Below are positions 1-7,896 of a DNA stretch of 42,456 nt, in pieces; the stretch's first letter is position 1, and the number at the start of each line of letters is the position of its first letter. The position numbers and the translations under genes were made by a program. The notes under the pieces were generated by a model. It was given only the letters and a program-made list of their open reading frames with translations. It was not told where the DNA came from and searched no databases. The stretch spans positions 1-42,456 of the forward strand of contig JAJTZA010000144.1 of NCBI GenBank assembly GCA_021463905.1. Reading direction: 5' to 3'. Source of the DNA: Terrimicrobiaceae bacterium (GTDB lineage Bacteria; Verrucomicrobiota; Verrucomicrobiia; Chthoniobacterales; Terrimicrobiaceae).

Positions 1-732
1 CACATAGGGGCCGTTGTTAGGACTCGGGCGAGTGCCATGAAAATAAATTCCGACGCTCTGAATGTCCTCAAAGGACGAGCCGAGGAAGGTGTATCCGGAA
101 ACGGGGATTGTCGGCAGAGGCGCCACGTTTTCAGGAGAAAACGCCGCCCAGGTCGAATTCGAAAGATTGCTGCCCGTCAGGCTGCCATTTGCGGCAAATG
201 TCAAGGTATTGTTTGAAATATACCAAGAGTTGGCGTTTTTCAGCACGAAGCGAACGTTGTCAGGCACCCCTGAGATGTAATAGTTGATTGCACTGCTCCC
301 GTTAAAGGAAACGGTCTGGTTGGGACCCACGGTCGGTTTGAAGGCAAACATGGCAGTAAGCGTACCATTGGGGCCGAACCCAGAGGCCAATAATTTGGTA
401 TTTTCGAGAGGTTGCCATGTTGGATTATACAATCCCGTTACCCAGGCTAAATCCACAGCCCCACCGCTTTCGGGTTGGGTTTGGAAACCGCCATAGACAG
501 CGGGGCCGGTGTAGTTGCCAGGCCCCGGGTTAATGGGCGTGCTGTCGCTATATTTCCACGTTCTCAAATTGCCACTCGGATCAACCGACGACGGAAGGAC
601 GAAATCCCGGAATGTGGTGGTGTAATTGCCGTTATAGTTGATGACGAGACTTGCCCGTGCGTTTGCGGCAACGAAGACCGCAAGACCGCAAATGAGTCCG
701 GTTATAAGCATTTTTTTCACTGGTGGTTTCAT
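1..732 (-). CDS. Secreted protein of unknown function, C-terminus outside window
   Basis: The frame is open from an ATG at 732 to the left edge, 244 codons without a stop, so the C-terminus lies outside the window. Residues 1-28 form a signal peptide: a basic start (MKPPVKK), a hydrophobic core, then ANARA before a SLVINYNG mature start. The rest is rich in G, S, N and aromatics, as in beta-sandwich surface proteins. It aligns along its whole visible length with the protein at 2007-2804, sharing RTWKYSDST, GGFQT, PLENTKL, LGSSF and APYV/GPYV blocks, so the two arose by duplication. Its ATG overlaps the stop codon of the upstream GntR-type regulator (ATGA), which suggests translational coupling. 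An internal ATG at codon 8 is a possible alternative start. I do not recognise the family and assign no function. Confidence 0.8.
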   Translation of the reverse strand, partial: MKPPVKKMLITGLICGLAVFVAANARASLVINYNGNYTTTFRDFVLPSSVDPSGNLRTWKYSDSTPINPGPGNYTGPAVYGGFQTQPESGGAVDLAWVTGLYNPTWQPLENTKLLASGFGPNGTLTAMFAFKPTVGPNQTVSFNGSSAINYYISGVPDNVRFVLKNANSWYISNNTLTFAANGSLTGSNLSNSTWAAFSPENVAPLPTIPVSGYTFLGSSFEDIQSVGIYFHGTRPSPNNGPYV

Positions 733-1931
733 GGTTGTTTTTTTTGTTTGCTGTTTCTGTTTCCACAGCTTTCCCGTTCGACGAGATGTGTGGGAAAGGT
801 TTGGAGCGCGCCGCGCGCGGAGTTCCGGTTGGCGAGGAGATCAATCATGAGTTCCGCCGCCGCCCGTCCGATTTTGTAGCGCGGTTTTCCGATGGTCGTG
901 ATGGTGGGGTTGAAGTGCCGCGCGATGAGCGAATTATTGAAACCGACGACCGCGACATCCTCCGGGACACGCATGCCATTTTCCATGAGCGAACGGATCA
1001 GGAGTGCAGCGAGTGAGTCATTTTGCGCAAAGATCAAGGTGGGCCATTTCGTTTTTCGTTCACCAAACGTTTGGATGAGCGCCGACCAGATTTCCCGGGA
1101 ATCCGTGTTGTCTCCGACCTGAATAGACTCCGTCAACCGGCATTTTGCCCTCGCAAGTTCTCTTCCCGCAGCGCATTCGCCAAGGCGCTTGGAAAAATAG
1201 TCACTCTGGCCAAAAAATGCCGCCTCCCCGTGCCCCCAGCCGTCCACGATCCGCCACGTTTCGGAGTAACCCTTCACATGATCGGCCACCACGCTCGTCA
1301 CTCCACGCTTGCTGAAATTGTCGCCAATGGCCACCATCGGCATTTTCTTTTGGATCAGATACTCCGTGGCGTCGGGGGCGATATTCATGTTGATGAAGCC
1401 GCTGGCCTGTCCCTCCTCGACCAAAATCCGGGCAAGCTCCAAGTCGGCCTGACCTTCCCTGATGTTCGCGATCTCGAAGCGGAACTTCCAGACATTGAAG
1501 CCATCCATAAGTCCGTTCAGGTAGTCGCTGAAAAGGTCTTCTCCCGGCGCGACGGGAACCGCCTCCTTCCGAACCATGAGCACAATCGGAGCCTTGACGC
1601 GACGCCGCGGTGCCGCTTTTGCAACCCTGCCACCGGTCGCCCCCGAGCCCTTTCCGCGCACGATGGTGCCCAAGGCCCGCCGACGATCAACCAGGCCTTC
1701 CTCCACCAGCACCCCATACGCACGATCAATGGTGTCCTGTGACACGCCAAACGCCCGTGCCGCCTCCCGGCAGCTCGGCAGCCTGCTGCCCTCGGAAAAA
1801 ACTCCCTCCAGTATCTGATTCCGGTAGTGCGACGCAATCTGCCGGAACAAGGGGCCATGAGCGCGAACGGTGCCGCCGCCCGCCGCCCCTTTGGCTTCGA
1901 CAATGTCCACTGGTGAATCGAGAAAAGTCAT
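729..1931 (-). CDS. GntR-type winged-helix regulator with LacI-like ligand-binding domain
   Basis: A 400-residue fused transcription regulator. Residues about 25-95 are a GntR winged helix (GPLFRQIASHYRNQIL, then LPSCREAARAFGVSQDTIDR and LVDRRRALGTIV). After a basic linker, residues about 115-390 resemble the periplasmic-binding-protein fold of LacI/GalR regulators, with the typical tail PEDVAVVGFNNSLIARHF and TTIGKPRYKIGRAAAELM. Family knowledge: the C-terminal domain senses a sugar or related small molecule and changes DNA binding by the N-terminal domain. AGGAAA lies a few bases before the ATG, a usable ribosome-binding site. The gene sits between two homologous secreted-protein genes, and its stop overlaps the start of the downstream one. 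A 9-base motif in its own leader recurs in the pseudopilin leader, so local autoregulation is likely but unproven. Confidence 0.9.
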   Translation of the reverse strand: MTFLDSPVDIVEAKGAAGGGTVRAHGPLFRQIASHYRNQILEGVFSEGSRLPSCREAARAFGVSQDTIDRAYGVLVEEGLVDRRRALGTIVRGKGSGATGGRVAKAAPRRRVKAPIVLMVRKEAVPVAPGEDLFSDYLNGLMDGFNVWKFRFEIANIREGQADLELARILVEEGQASGFINMNIAPDATEYLIQKKMPMVAIGDNFSKRGVTSVVADHVKGYSETWRIVDGWGHGEAAFFGQSDYFSKRLGECAAGRELARAKCRLTESIQVGDNTDSREIWSALIQTFGERKTKWPTLIFAQNDSLAALLIRSLMENGMRVPEDVAVVGFNNSLIARHFNPTITTIGKPRYKIGRAAAELMIDLLANRNSARGALQTFPTHLVERESCGNRNSKQKKQP

Positions 1932-1952
1932 TCCATTTCCTGTTTATCTGAT

Positions 1953-1961
1953 TATCTGCAT
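1953..1961. promoter_or_regulatory. Candidate operator motif upstream of the GntR/LacI-like gene
   Basis: TATCTGCAT, read as ATGCAGATA on the coding strand, lies about 22 bases before the regulator start. It is followed on the minus strand by a near repeat, ATCAGATAA. The same 9-mer, also with an adjacent near repeat, lies before the pseudopilin gene at 3615-3623. Two copies in the two leader regions of this cluster fit a site for the encoded regulator. This is pattern-based inference. Confidence 0.3.
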
Positions 1962-2006
1962 TTGGCAACAAAAATTTTTAAAAAATTTTCACGTCCTCAT
2001 TCTCGT

Positions 2007-2804
2007 TTATTTTTTTGGAATTCCCGTTGCCGTCAGCGTGAATTTGCCAAGGGCCACATAGGGGGCGTTTTCGCCGGCGCGATAGCCTGCGTTATAGACG
2101 CCGACGCCCTGAATATCCGTGAATGACGAACCGAGGGTGGAGTACTCGCCAGAGCTCGAATCGGGAATTTCCGGCAGAGGAGACGCATCCTCCGGATCAA
2201 ACTCCGCCCAGTTGGAATCCAGCAGGTCGAATCCCGCGAGGCTGCCACCCTCCTCGCCCAATTTCAAAGGAATGGACGAAATATACCAAGTGCCGGCGTT
2301 TTTGACCACCAAGCGGGTCGGCGATGTCGAGTTCACGACATAGTCGAGCGAACTGGTCTCGTCGAAGCAAACGGTCTGACCCGCCCCAACTGCCGGTTTG
2401 AAGACAAACAGGGCGGTCAATGTGGAGTTACCGCAGGATGCACTGGCCACTAATTTGGTATTTTCGAGAGGCGGGTAGGTGGGATTATGCAAGCCCGTGA
2501 TCCAGAACAGTTCCGCAGAACCGTCGTCATCGGGTTCGGTTTGGAACCCGCCAAAAATTTCGGGACCGGCGTAGTTGGCCGTTGGGGAAATGGCCGTGCT
2601 GTCGCTATATTTCCACGTTCTCTTGTTGGTATCCGGAACGTCCACCGGTTCCGGAAGAACAAAATTCTCTCTTGGAATTTCGCCAGTGATGTAATTTGCG
2701 CTGAAGTTGATGACAACTTCCTCCTGTGCGCTTGCGGCGACAAAGGCAGCGAGAGTGATCCCGATGCAGGTTTTCATGGTGGATTTTTTTCTTGTGGTTT
2801 TCAT
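2007..2804 (-). CDS. Secreted protein of unknown function, full-length homologue of the protein at 1-732
   Basis: 265 residues with an N-terminal signal peptide: basic MKTTRKKSTMK, hydrophobic CIGITLAAFVAASA, likely cut near AQ|EEVVINF. Translation might instead begin at the inner Met10. The mature part has no transmembrane helix and no recognisable catalytic motif. It ends TLTATGIPKK and has no PEP-CTERM tail, so it is probably released or held by partners. It matches the protein at 1-732 throughout, which marks a gene duplication now interrupted by the regulator gene. It starts 16 bases after the pseudopilin stop, so the two are likely cotranscribed. The AT-rich 75-base gap after it contains AAAAATTTTT-type palindromic sequence and the regulator leader. 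Function unknown; a surface or extracellular role is inferred from the signal peptide and neighbours. Confidence 0.85.
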   Translation of the reverse strand: MKTTRKKSTMKTCIGITLAAFVAASAQEEVVINFSANYITGEIPRENFVLPEPVDVPDTNKRTWKYSDSTAISPTANYAGPEIFGGFQTEPDDDGSAELFWITGLHNPTYPPLENTKLVASASCGNSTLTALFVFKPAVGAGQTVCFDETSSLDYVVNSTSPTRLVVKNAGTWYISSIPLKLGEEGGSLAGFDLLDSNWAEFDPEDASPLPEIPDSSSGEYSTLGSSFTDIQGVGVYNAGYRAGENAPYVALGKFTLTATGIPKK

Positions 2805-2820
2805 GGCGGAGTTTCTGGTT

Positions 2821-3603
2821 TTACGGTCCCCAAATTTGATCCTCGTTCGTCTCCCATTGTTCGATGGAGATCATGCGAATTGAACCGGTGATAAAACCGC
2901 AGACGGCCTTGCCCTTGTGGCGCGGGGCCCATGCGTTGTATGGAAGAGGAGTGCGGCCGGTGTTGCTGTCCTTGACTCCGTTCCCGCTGAGGTCAGCGTT
3001 GAAGGGGGCTGTCCATGGGCCATAGAATCCCCCCCGTCCTCCGTGTTCGGCGCGACAGTCCGCGATAACGATGGTATTCGGTCGGATGTCCTCGACCCGT
3101 GCCGACCCCGGGTGATATTTGGTATTCCGGCCTTCATTCGAAAATCCCTTGTATAAAAAGACCCGGTCCGTGCGCACCCCGGGATTCTGCTGCACCCCTC
3201 CCCGGTAGTCAGTGTAGTTCGGCCCGATGGTGCCACCATTCATCCTTTTGTCCTTCTCTGCCGGACAACGCAAAAATGCCGTCCCCACCACTCCCTTCGG
3301 TCTGGACAGGTAAGGCGCAATCGCATCGTCCCAAAAATTGCCAGCCCAACCCGTATCCAGGTTATAGTCTCCATAGTCGGGCAGCCTCCCCCCCTTTTCT
3401 GCCGCACAAGCCAGCACCGCGCCGAGGATTTGCCGCGTATTCCCGACGCAAACCGTCGTGTGGGCATCCTGTGTGAACGACATCGCCACCGGCGCAAGCA
3501 CCAGCGCAAGAACCAAGAGGACACCTATACACACCATCGTCTCCAAGAGAGTGAAAGCACGTCTTCCACCCAAAAGAATTCTTCTGGGGCTCACAGTTTT
3601 CAT
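2821..3603 (-). CDS. Pseudopilin-type protein with prepilin N-terminal methylation motif
   Basis: About 260 residues from the ATG at 3603. A basic leader ([16 protein letters not shown]) is followed by [20 protein letters not shown], the type IV prepilin/type II secretion pseudopilin signature with the conserved Glu at +5 and a hydrophobic helix. Cleavage is expected before the Phe; note Ala rather than the usual Gly at -1. The globular part resembles the large pseudopilin-like families of Verrucomicrobiota and Planctomycetota, with a [11 protein letters not shown] stretch after the helix, FLRCPAEKD in the middle and PRHKGKAV near the end. An ATG at 3639 would add 12 residues, but it would place the putative operator inside the gene, so 3603 is preferred. 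It leads the minus-strand cluster with the secreted proteins and regulator, and may form or decorate a surface fibre or secretion apparatus. Confidence 0.85.
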   Translation of the reverse strand: MKTVSPRRILLGGRRAFTLLETMVCIGVLLVLALVLAPVAMSFTQDAHTTVCVGNTRQILGAVLACAAEKGGRLPDYGDYNLDTGWAGNFWDDAIAPYLSRPKGVVGTAFLRCPAEKDKRMNGGTIGPNYTDYRGGVQQNPGVRTDRVFLYKGFSNEGRNTKYHPGSARVEDIRPNTIVIADCRAEHGGRGGFYGPWTAPFNADLSGNGVKDSNTGRTPLPYNAWAPRHKGKAVCGFITGSIRMISIEQWETNEDQIWGP

Positions 3604-3610
3604 TGATAAC

Positions 3611-3623
3611 TGCATATCTGCAT
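3611..3623. promoter_or_regulatory. Candidate operator motif upstream of the pseudopilin gene
   Basis: On the minus strand this region reads as two near-direct repeats containing ATGCAGATA and ATGCAGTTA. The first 9-mer (3615-3623) is identical to the motif before the GntR/LacI-like regulator (1953-1961). It lies 12 bases upstream of the preferred pseudopilin start. Inferred to be a binding site of the cluster regulator. Confidence 0.3.
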
Positions 3624-3746
3624 ATCCGCTCATTGTCAACTCGAGAATCGCTCCGTATGCTCGGGTGCCTAAAAAAATCGTCGAAATTCGGTCTTGTCGG
3701 GGCTGGTATTTTGAAGCATGGTGAATGGTTCCATTGGAGAACAGAC

Positions 3747-4103
3747 ATGAGCATTATTGAAAAAATCGAGGCGGAGCAGGCGAAGAGCGGGCATCCGGAG
3801 TTTCGCGTGGGCGACACGGTGAAGGTTCACTCGAGGGTGATTGAAGGGGAAAAAGAGCGCATTCAGGTTTATTCGGGGATTGTGATTGGCCGTCGTGGGA
3901 CGGGGTTGAATGCGAATTTCACAGTTCGGCGGGTGAGCTACGACGTGGGGGTTGAGCGGGTGTTTCCGCTGCATTCTCCGCGCATTGCCAAGATTGAAGT
4001 CGAGCGTGCGGGATCCGTTCGCCGGGCCAAGCTGAATTATCTGCGCAAACGCAAGGGCAAGTCCGCAACGACGGTTAAAGAAAAAGCGGCTCCGCGCCGC
4101 TGA
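3747..4103 (+). CDS. rplS: 50S ribosomal protein L19
   Basis: 118 residues, normal for L19, a large-subunit protein that contributes to contacts at the 30S-50S interface. Hallmarks are [20 protein letters not shown] near the start, [35 protein letters not shown] and the basic C-terminal [16 protein letters not shown]. The ATG at 3747 follows GGAGA at a suitable distance, so it is chosen over in-frame upstream codons. It begins a plus-strand housekeeping run (rplS, rnhB, yraN, trpS); rplS-rnhB-yraN adjacency is common in bacteria. The 143-base gap to the divergent pseudopilin gene must hold promoters in both directions. Confidence 0.98.
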   Translation: MSIIEKIEAEQAKSGHPEFRVGDTVKVHSRVIEGEKERIQVYSGIVIGRRGTGLNANFTVRRVSYDVGVERVFPLHSPRIAKIEVERAGSVRRAKLNYLRKRKGKSATTVKEKAAPRR

Positions 4104-4116
4104 GCGCAAGCGCGCG

Positions 4117-4746
4117 ATGCCCCTCTCCCCGGCAGGCGCACAGTTGACCTTCGCCTTCGAGGAGGCGTATTGGGCGCGTGGCATCCTCCGTGTGGCGGGA
4201 GTGGATGAGGCCGGGCGGGGGCCATTGGCCGGTCCGGTGGTGGCCGCTGCGGTTGTTTTTCTTGAGCCGGTTGCGTTCCCTGGTCTGAACGACTCAAAAA
4301 AACTCGGAGCGCAAAGGCGTGTGGATTTGCATGAGCGGCTGATTTCGCACCCACAGGTTCTTTGGGCGACGGGAGTGCGTGAAGCGGAGGAAATAGACCG
4401 GCTGAACATCCTGCGCGCCACTCATGCAGCCATGGGCGAGGCGTTGGGCAAACTCGGGGGCGTCCATCATGCCCTCGTGGACGGGCTGCCGGTGCCCGGC
4501 CTCTCTGTCACCCACGATGCGCTGGTGGGTGGCGACGCCCGCTGCGCATCCATTGCGGCAGCCAGCATCATTGCCAAAGTTGTCCGCGATAAAATGATGG
4601 ATGGCTGGCATGAGCACTTCCCCCAATACGGCTTCCACCGGCACCGCGGCTACCCCACGCACGCCCACCTCACACAACTGCGCCTCCATGGGCCTTCTCC
4701 AATCCATCGTCGCTCGTTTGCTCCCGTCGCGGCAGCCCTCCGCTGA
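4117..4746 (+). CDS. rnhB: Ribonuclease HII
   Basis: 209 residues. RNase HII cuts the RNA strand of RNA-DNA hybrids and removes single ribonucleotides misincorporated into DNA. The N-terminal motif GVDEAGRGPLAGPVVAAAVV carries the first two metal-binding acids (Asp-Glu). ALVDGLPVPG carries the third, and ASIAAASIIAKVVRDKMM the fourth; PQYGFHRHRGYPTHAH is the conserved C-terminal block. The ATG lies 13 bases after the rplS stop. The last 59 bases overlap the next gene in another frame, a tight arrangement typical of cotranscribed rnhB-yraN pairs. Confidence 0.97.
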   Translation: MPLSPAGAQLTFAFEEAYWARGILRVAGVDEAGRGPLAGPVVAAAVVFLEPVAFPGLNDSKKLGAQRRVDLHERLISHPQVLWATGVREAEEIDRLNILRATHAAMGEALGKLGGVHHALVDGLPVPGLSVTHDALVGGDARCASIAAASIIAKVVRDKMMDGWHEHFPQYGFHRHRGYPTHAHLTQLRLHGPSPIHRRSFAPVAAALR

Positions 4747-5119
4747 CCCTCCCGCGCACCTCGAACGCGGACGGCAGGGCGAGGAACTGGCTGCAAGGTT
4801 TCTCAAAGCGCGCGGTTGGAAAATCCTCCGCAGGAATTTTCGGGGGCGTGGTCGTGGCGAGGTGGATCTTGTGTGCCGTGACGGGGAGGTGCTTGTTTTT
4901 GTGGAAGTCAAGGCGCGGGCTGACGAGACCTTTGGGAGGCCTTCAGCGGCGGTGGACAAAAAAAAGCGCCTTCTCCTGTCCCGGGCCGCGCTCGAATGGC
5001 TGCGGATGCTGGACATGCCGGATGTCGCGTTTCGTTTTGATATTGTGGAGGTTCTGGGGGACGGGGAAATCCACCACATCGAGGGTGCGTTTTCGCTGCC
5101 GAAGCCATTTCATTATTGA
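4688..5119 (+). CDS. yraN: UPF0102/YraN family endonuclease-like protein
   Basis: About 143 residues from the ATG at 4688. The family has a restriction-endonuclease-like PD-(D/E)xK fold of uncertain role, often beside rnhB. Visible signatures are ERGRQGEELAARFLKARGWK (family start), GRGEVDLVCRDGE and VFVEVKAR, which supply the Glu/Asp and ExK core residues, then the RAALEWL helix and VAFRFDIVEV strand. The gene begins inside rnhB in a different frame (59-base overlap). An in-frame TTG at 4718 would shorten the overlap, and longer upstream starts lack family similarity. It is probably translationally linked to rnhB. Confidence 0.92.
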   Translation: MGLLQSIVARLLPSRQPSADPPAHLERGRQGEELAARFLKARGWKILRRNFRGRGRGEVDLVCRDGEVLVFVEVKARADETFGRPSAAVDKKKRLLLSRAALEWLRMLDMPDVAFRFDIVEVLGDGEIHHIEGAFSLPKPFHY

Positions 5120-5149
5120 GCGGTGGCCCCAGCCAGCTATACGAGTCCC

Positions 5150-6112
5150 ATGCGCATTCTTTCCGGCATCCAGCCTTCGGGCACCCTGCACCTTGGCAAT
5201 TACTTTGGAATGATGAAGCCCGCCATCGAGCTGCAGGAGCGGGGAGAGGCATTTTATTTCATTGCCGACCTCCACGCGCTGACGACGGTGCGCGATCCGA
5301 AGGCCCTGGCGGCCAACTGCCACGATGTCGCCCTCGATTTCCTTGCGTGCGGACTGGATCCCAAAAAGAGCTGCTTCTTTCGTCAGTCCGAGGTTCCTGG
5401 CATCGCCGACCTTGCGTGGATACTCAGTGCGCTCACGCCGATGGGCCTCCTCGAACGCTGCCACTCCTACAAGGACAAAACCACGCGGGGACTGACTCCC
5501 ACGCACGGGCTTTTCGCGTACCCGGTCCTCATGGCCGCCGACATCCTCATCTACGAAAGCGATCTCGTTCCGGTGGGCCGGGATCAGAAGCAGCACCTCG
5601 AGGTCACGCGCGACCTGGTGGGAAAATTCAACGACGCCTACGGTGACATCCTCAAAATGCCCGAGGCCCATATCCAGGAATCCACCGCAGTGGTCCCCGG
5701 TCTCGATGGTGCCAAGATGAGCAAAAGCTACCACAATACCATCGGCATCTTTGAGGAGGAAAAATCGCTCCGCAAAAAAATCATGGGTATCAAAACCGAC
5801 TCGACACCCGTGGAGGAGCCCAAACCCACCCAAGGCTCGACCATCCTCGACCTCTACCGTCTCGTCGCTCCGCCAGAGGAGGTCGCCCGCATGGAAGCCG
5901 ATTTTCAAAATGGCGGGGTCGGCTACGGTGATTTCAAGAAGCGTCTCTTCGAGGCCACCCTTGCACACTTCGCACCCTTCCGTGCCCGCCGCGCGGAGCT
6001 GGCCGCAAACGACTCAACCGTCCTGGACATCCTCGAGGCCGGGGCCCGGCGGGCCGGCGACCTTGCAGCGAAAACGCTTGATAAGGTTCGTCGAGCGGTC
6101 GGCCTGCGTTGA
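5150..6112 (+). CDS. trpS: Tryptophanyl-tRNA synthetase
   Basis: 320 residues from the ATG at 5150, a normal length for class Ic TrpRS, which charges tRNA-Trp with tryptophan using ATP. It starts MRILSGIQPSG and continues GTLHLGNYFG (HIGH-type signature); PVLMAADILIY and VPVGRDQKQHLEV are conserved substrate-site stretches, and AKMSKSYHN is the KMSKS loop. An in-frame GTG at 5123 would add nine residues with no family similarity. Neither start has a clear Shine-Dalgarno sequence. It lies 30 bases after yraN and is probably cotranscribed with it. Confidence 0.97.
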   Translation: MRILSGIQPSGTLHLGNYFGMMKPAIELQERGEAFYFIADLHALTTVRDPKALAANCHDVALDFLACGLDPKKSCFFRQSEVPGIADLAWILSALTPMGLLERCHSYKDKTTRGLTPTHGLFAYPVLMAADILIYESDLVPVGRDQKQHLEVTRDLVGKFNDAYGDILKMPEAHIQESTAVVPGLDGAKMSKSYHNTIGIFEEEKSLRKKIMGIKTDSTPVEEPKPTQGSTILDLYRLVAPPEEVARMEADFQNGGVGYGDFKKRLFEATLAHFAPFRARRAELAANDSTVLDILEAGARRAGDLAAKTLDKVRRAVGLR

Positions 6113-6164
6113 GCGTGCGGGATTCCTTGATTTTGCGGAACGAAAGCCACAGAGTGCGGCTGCC

Positions 6165-7214
6165 ATGAACACCTTGGAGCTGCTTGGGATCGCGCTCGGT
6201 CTGGCCACGCTGGCCGGCATCAATTTGTACCTGACCGTGCTGGTCGCTGGTCTTTGCGTGAATTTTCAATGGGTCATCCTCCCGCCCGACCTCGCGCAAC
6301 TGAACGTGCTCGGAAACCCCTGGATTATTGGCGCGGCGGGCATTCTCTACCTTCTGCAATTTTTTGCCGATAAAATCCCGTGGGTGGATTCGCTCAACGA
6401 CTCGGTGCACACGGTGATCCGTCCGCTGGGAGGGGTCGCGCTGGGTGTTCTGGCGTTGGGGGATTCCAATCCGGTCGTTCTGGTGATCGCCGGTTTGATG
6501 GCGGGCGGTGCGGCGCTCACCGCGCACACGGCCAAAGCCGGGGTGCGCTTGCTGGCCAATGCTTCGCCGGAGCCGGTTTCCAATATCGGCCTGAGCCTAG
6601 GCGAGGATGCCACCGTGCTGGGGGGTCTCTTCCTCCTGATGTTCCACCCGGTGGTGGCCGGCATTGTCGCTCTTGTGCTCCTGATGCTGGCATGGATTCT
6701 CCTGCCCAAAATCCTTCGTGCGACGCGGGCCACCGTCTGGCTGGCATGGCGGAAACTCAACGCGCCCGCCCGGGCGCCGGATGCGGCCACTCAGCGCCTC
6801 CCGGTCGGCATCGAACTCGCTCTGCGGCGCGCCCATGCGGAAGCCAGCTCGATACGACGCGCTGCGTTCTGCGTCAGCGGAGGCGGGCTCCGGCTCCCCA
6901 AAAACCACCTCGGCTGGCTGATCCTTCTCGACGGCGCACCCCCCCGCGCGTTTTTTGTCGCCGTGCGCCTGCGGGGGCCTCTCATTGTCGAGATTCCTCT
7001 CCAGGACGCCGCCGTGCTCAGAACGACCAAATTCCTCAGCGAAGCGTTGGGCATCAAACGCAAGGAGGGACGCCACACCTTCCACTTCGAGCGCAGTCAA
7101 CGCGATCTGGCCGATGCCTTTGCCGTCGATCTCGAAGCCGTGACCACCACGACCCCACCTCCCGCGCCCGACGAGGACAAGGCCGCTCCGGAGCCAGCCC
7201 ACGACGCACCATGA
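6165..7214 (+). CDS. DUF4126-like integral membrane protein
   Basis: About 349 residues. The first ~190 are hydrophobic with several membrane segments: ELLGIALGLATLAGINLYLT, the stretch around IIGAAGILYLLQFFADKIPW, VVLVIAGLMAGGAALTAHTA and VVAGIVALVLLMLAWILLP. The block ending DKIPWVDSLNDSVHT followed by RPLGG resembles the DUF4126 family, whose function is unknown. Residues about 200-349 form a soluble, Arg/Ala-rich extension with a Pro-rich tail (TTTTPPPAPDEDK) not expected in the short DUF4126 proteins; it may be a cytoplasmic domain. The ATG at 6165 gives the first hydrophobic segment at the N-terminus, so longer in-frame starts are rejected. The stop overlaps the next ATG. Confidence 0.75.
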   Translation: MNTLELLGIALGLATLAGINLYLTVLVAGLCVNFQWVILPPDLAQLNVLGNPWIIGAAGILYLLQFFADKIPWVDSLNDSVHTVIRPLGGVALGVLALGDSNPVVLVIAGLMAGGAALTAHTAKAGVRLLANASPEPVSNIGLSLGEDATVLGGLFLLMFHPVVAGIVALVLLMLAWILLPKILRATRATVWLAWRKLNAPARAPDAATQRLPVGIELALRRAHAEASSIRRAAFCVSGGGLRLPKNHLGWLILLDGAPPRAFFVAVRLRGPLIVEIPLQDAAVLRTTKFLSEALGIKRKEGRHTFHFERSQRDLADAFAVDLEAVTTTTPPPAPDEDKAAPEPAHDAP

Positions 7215-7816
7215 CCCCACCGCGCGTTTTCACCGGCGGGCCGCTCGATACCAATGCCTTCCTCGTGGAGGCACCCGGAGGACGGATTCTCTTTGATGCG
7301 CCCCAGGGTGCGGACGCGGCCTTTGCCAAAGAATCCATCGCCCTGCTCGTCCTCACGCACGGGCATTTCGATCATGTGGCCGATGCTGCCGCCATCCAGA
7401 AGCGGCACCAGTGCCCGGTCTGGGGGCACGCGCTGACCGCTCCCATGGTGACGGATCGCGAATTTTTCCGGCGGTGGGGATTTCAACTGGAGATCGAGCC
7501 TGTCCCTCTCGATGCCCTCATCGAGGAAGGTGATTCTGAATGGCTGGGAGCGGCAGTCCGGATCTTCCACGTGCCCGGCCATTGTCCCGGAAGCCTTTGT
7601 ACGTATTTCCCCGGGGGTGGCTTCCTGATTGGTGGTGATGTCCTTTTTGCCGGAGGGATTGGGCGTTGGGATCTGCCCGGCGGAAACTACGAACAACTGG
7701 TGACGGGCATCCATTCGAAACTCTTCCTGCTTCCCGAATCCACCACCGTCCTTCCAGGACATGGCCCCGAAACCACCATCGGATCGGAAAAATCCTCCAA
7801 CCCCTTTCTTCAATAG
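7211..7816 (+). CDS. MBL-fold metallo-hydrolase, glyoxalase II-like
   Basis: 201 residues of the metallo-beta-lactamase fold. Metal-binding motifs are THGHFDHV (HxHxDH), the His in VPGHCPGSLC, the Asp in LIGGDVLFAGGIGRWDLPGG, and the last His in VLPGHGPETTIG. This small single-domain form resembles hydroxyacylglutathione hydrolase-like proteins that cleave thioesters; the C-terminal glutathione-binding domain of true GloB is absent, so the substrate is open. It has no signal peptide and is likely cytosolic. Its ATG overlaps the stop of the membrane-protein gene (ATGA), indicating coupled translation. It ends the rplS-led run, facing pgpA across an 80-base convergent gap. Confidence 0.93.
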   Translation: MTPPRVFTGGPLDTNAFLVEAPGGRILFDAPQGADAAFAKESIALLVLTHGHFDHVADAAAIQKRHQCPVWGHALTAPMVTDREFFRRWGFQLEIEPVPLDALIEEGDSEWLGAAVRIFHVPGHCPGSLCTYFPGGGFLIGGDVLFAGGIGRWDLPGGNYEQLVTGIHSKLFLLPESTTVLPGHGPETTIGSEKSSNPFLQ

Positions 7817-7896
7817 CGACCAGGGTGCTGATTCTCGGCGCATGTGACGAAGAGCGCCAGACGTCGCGCCACTTTTTTCGCCCACTCGCCGCTGGC

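Noticed and set aside
7837-7858. Short GGCGC/GCGCC hairpin between the MBL hydrolase gene and pgpA as a terminator
   Set aside because: Only five base pairs with a 12-base loop and no adjoining T-run.
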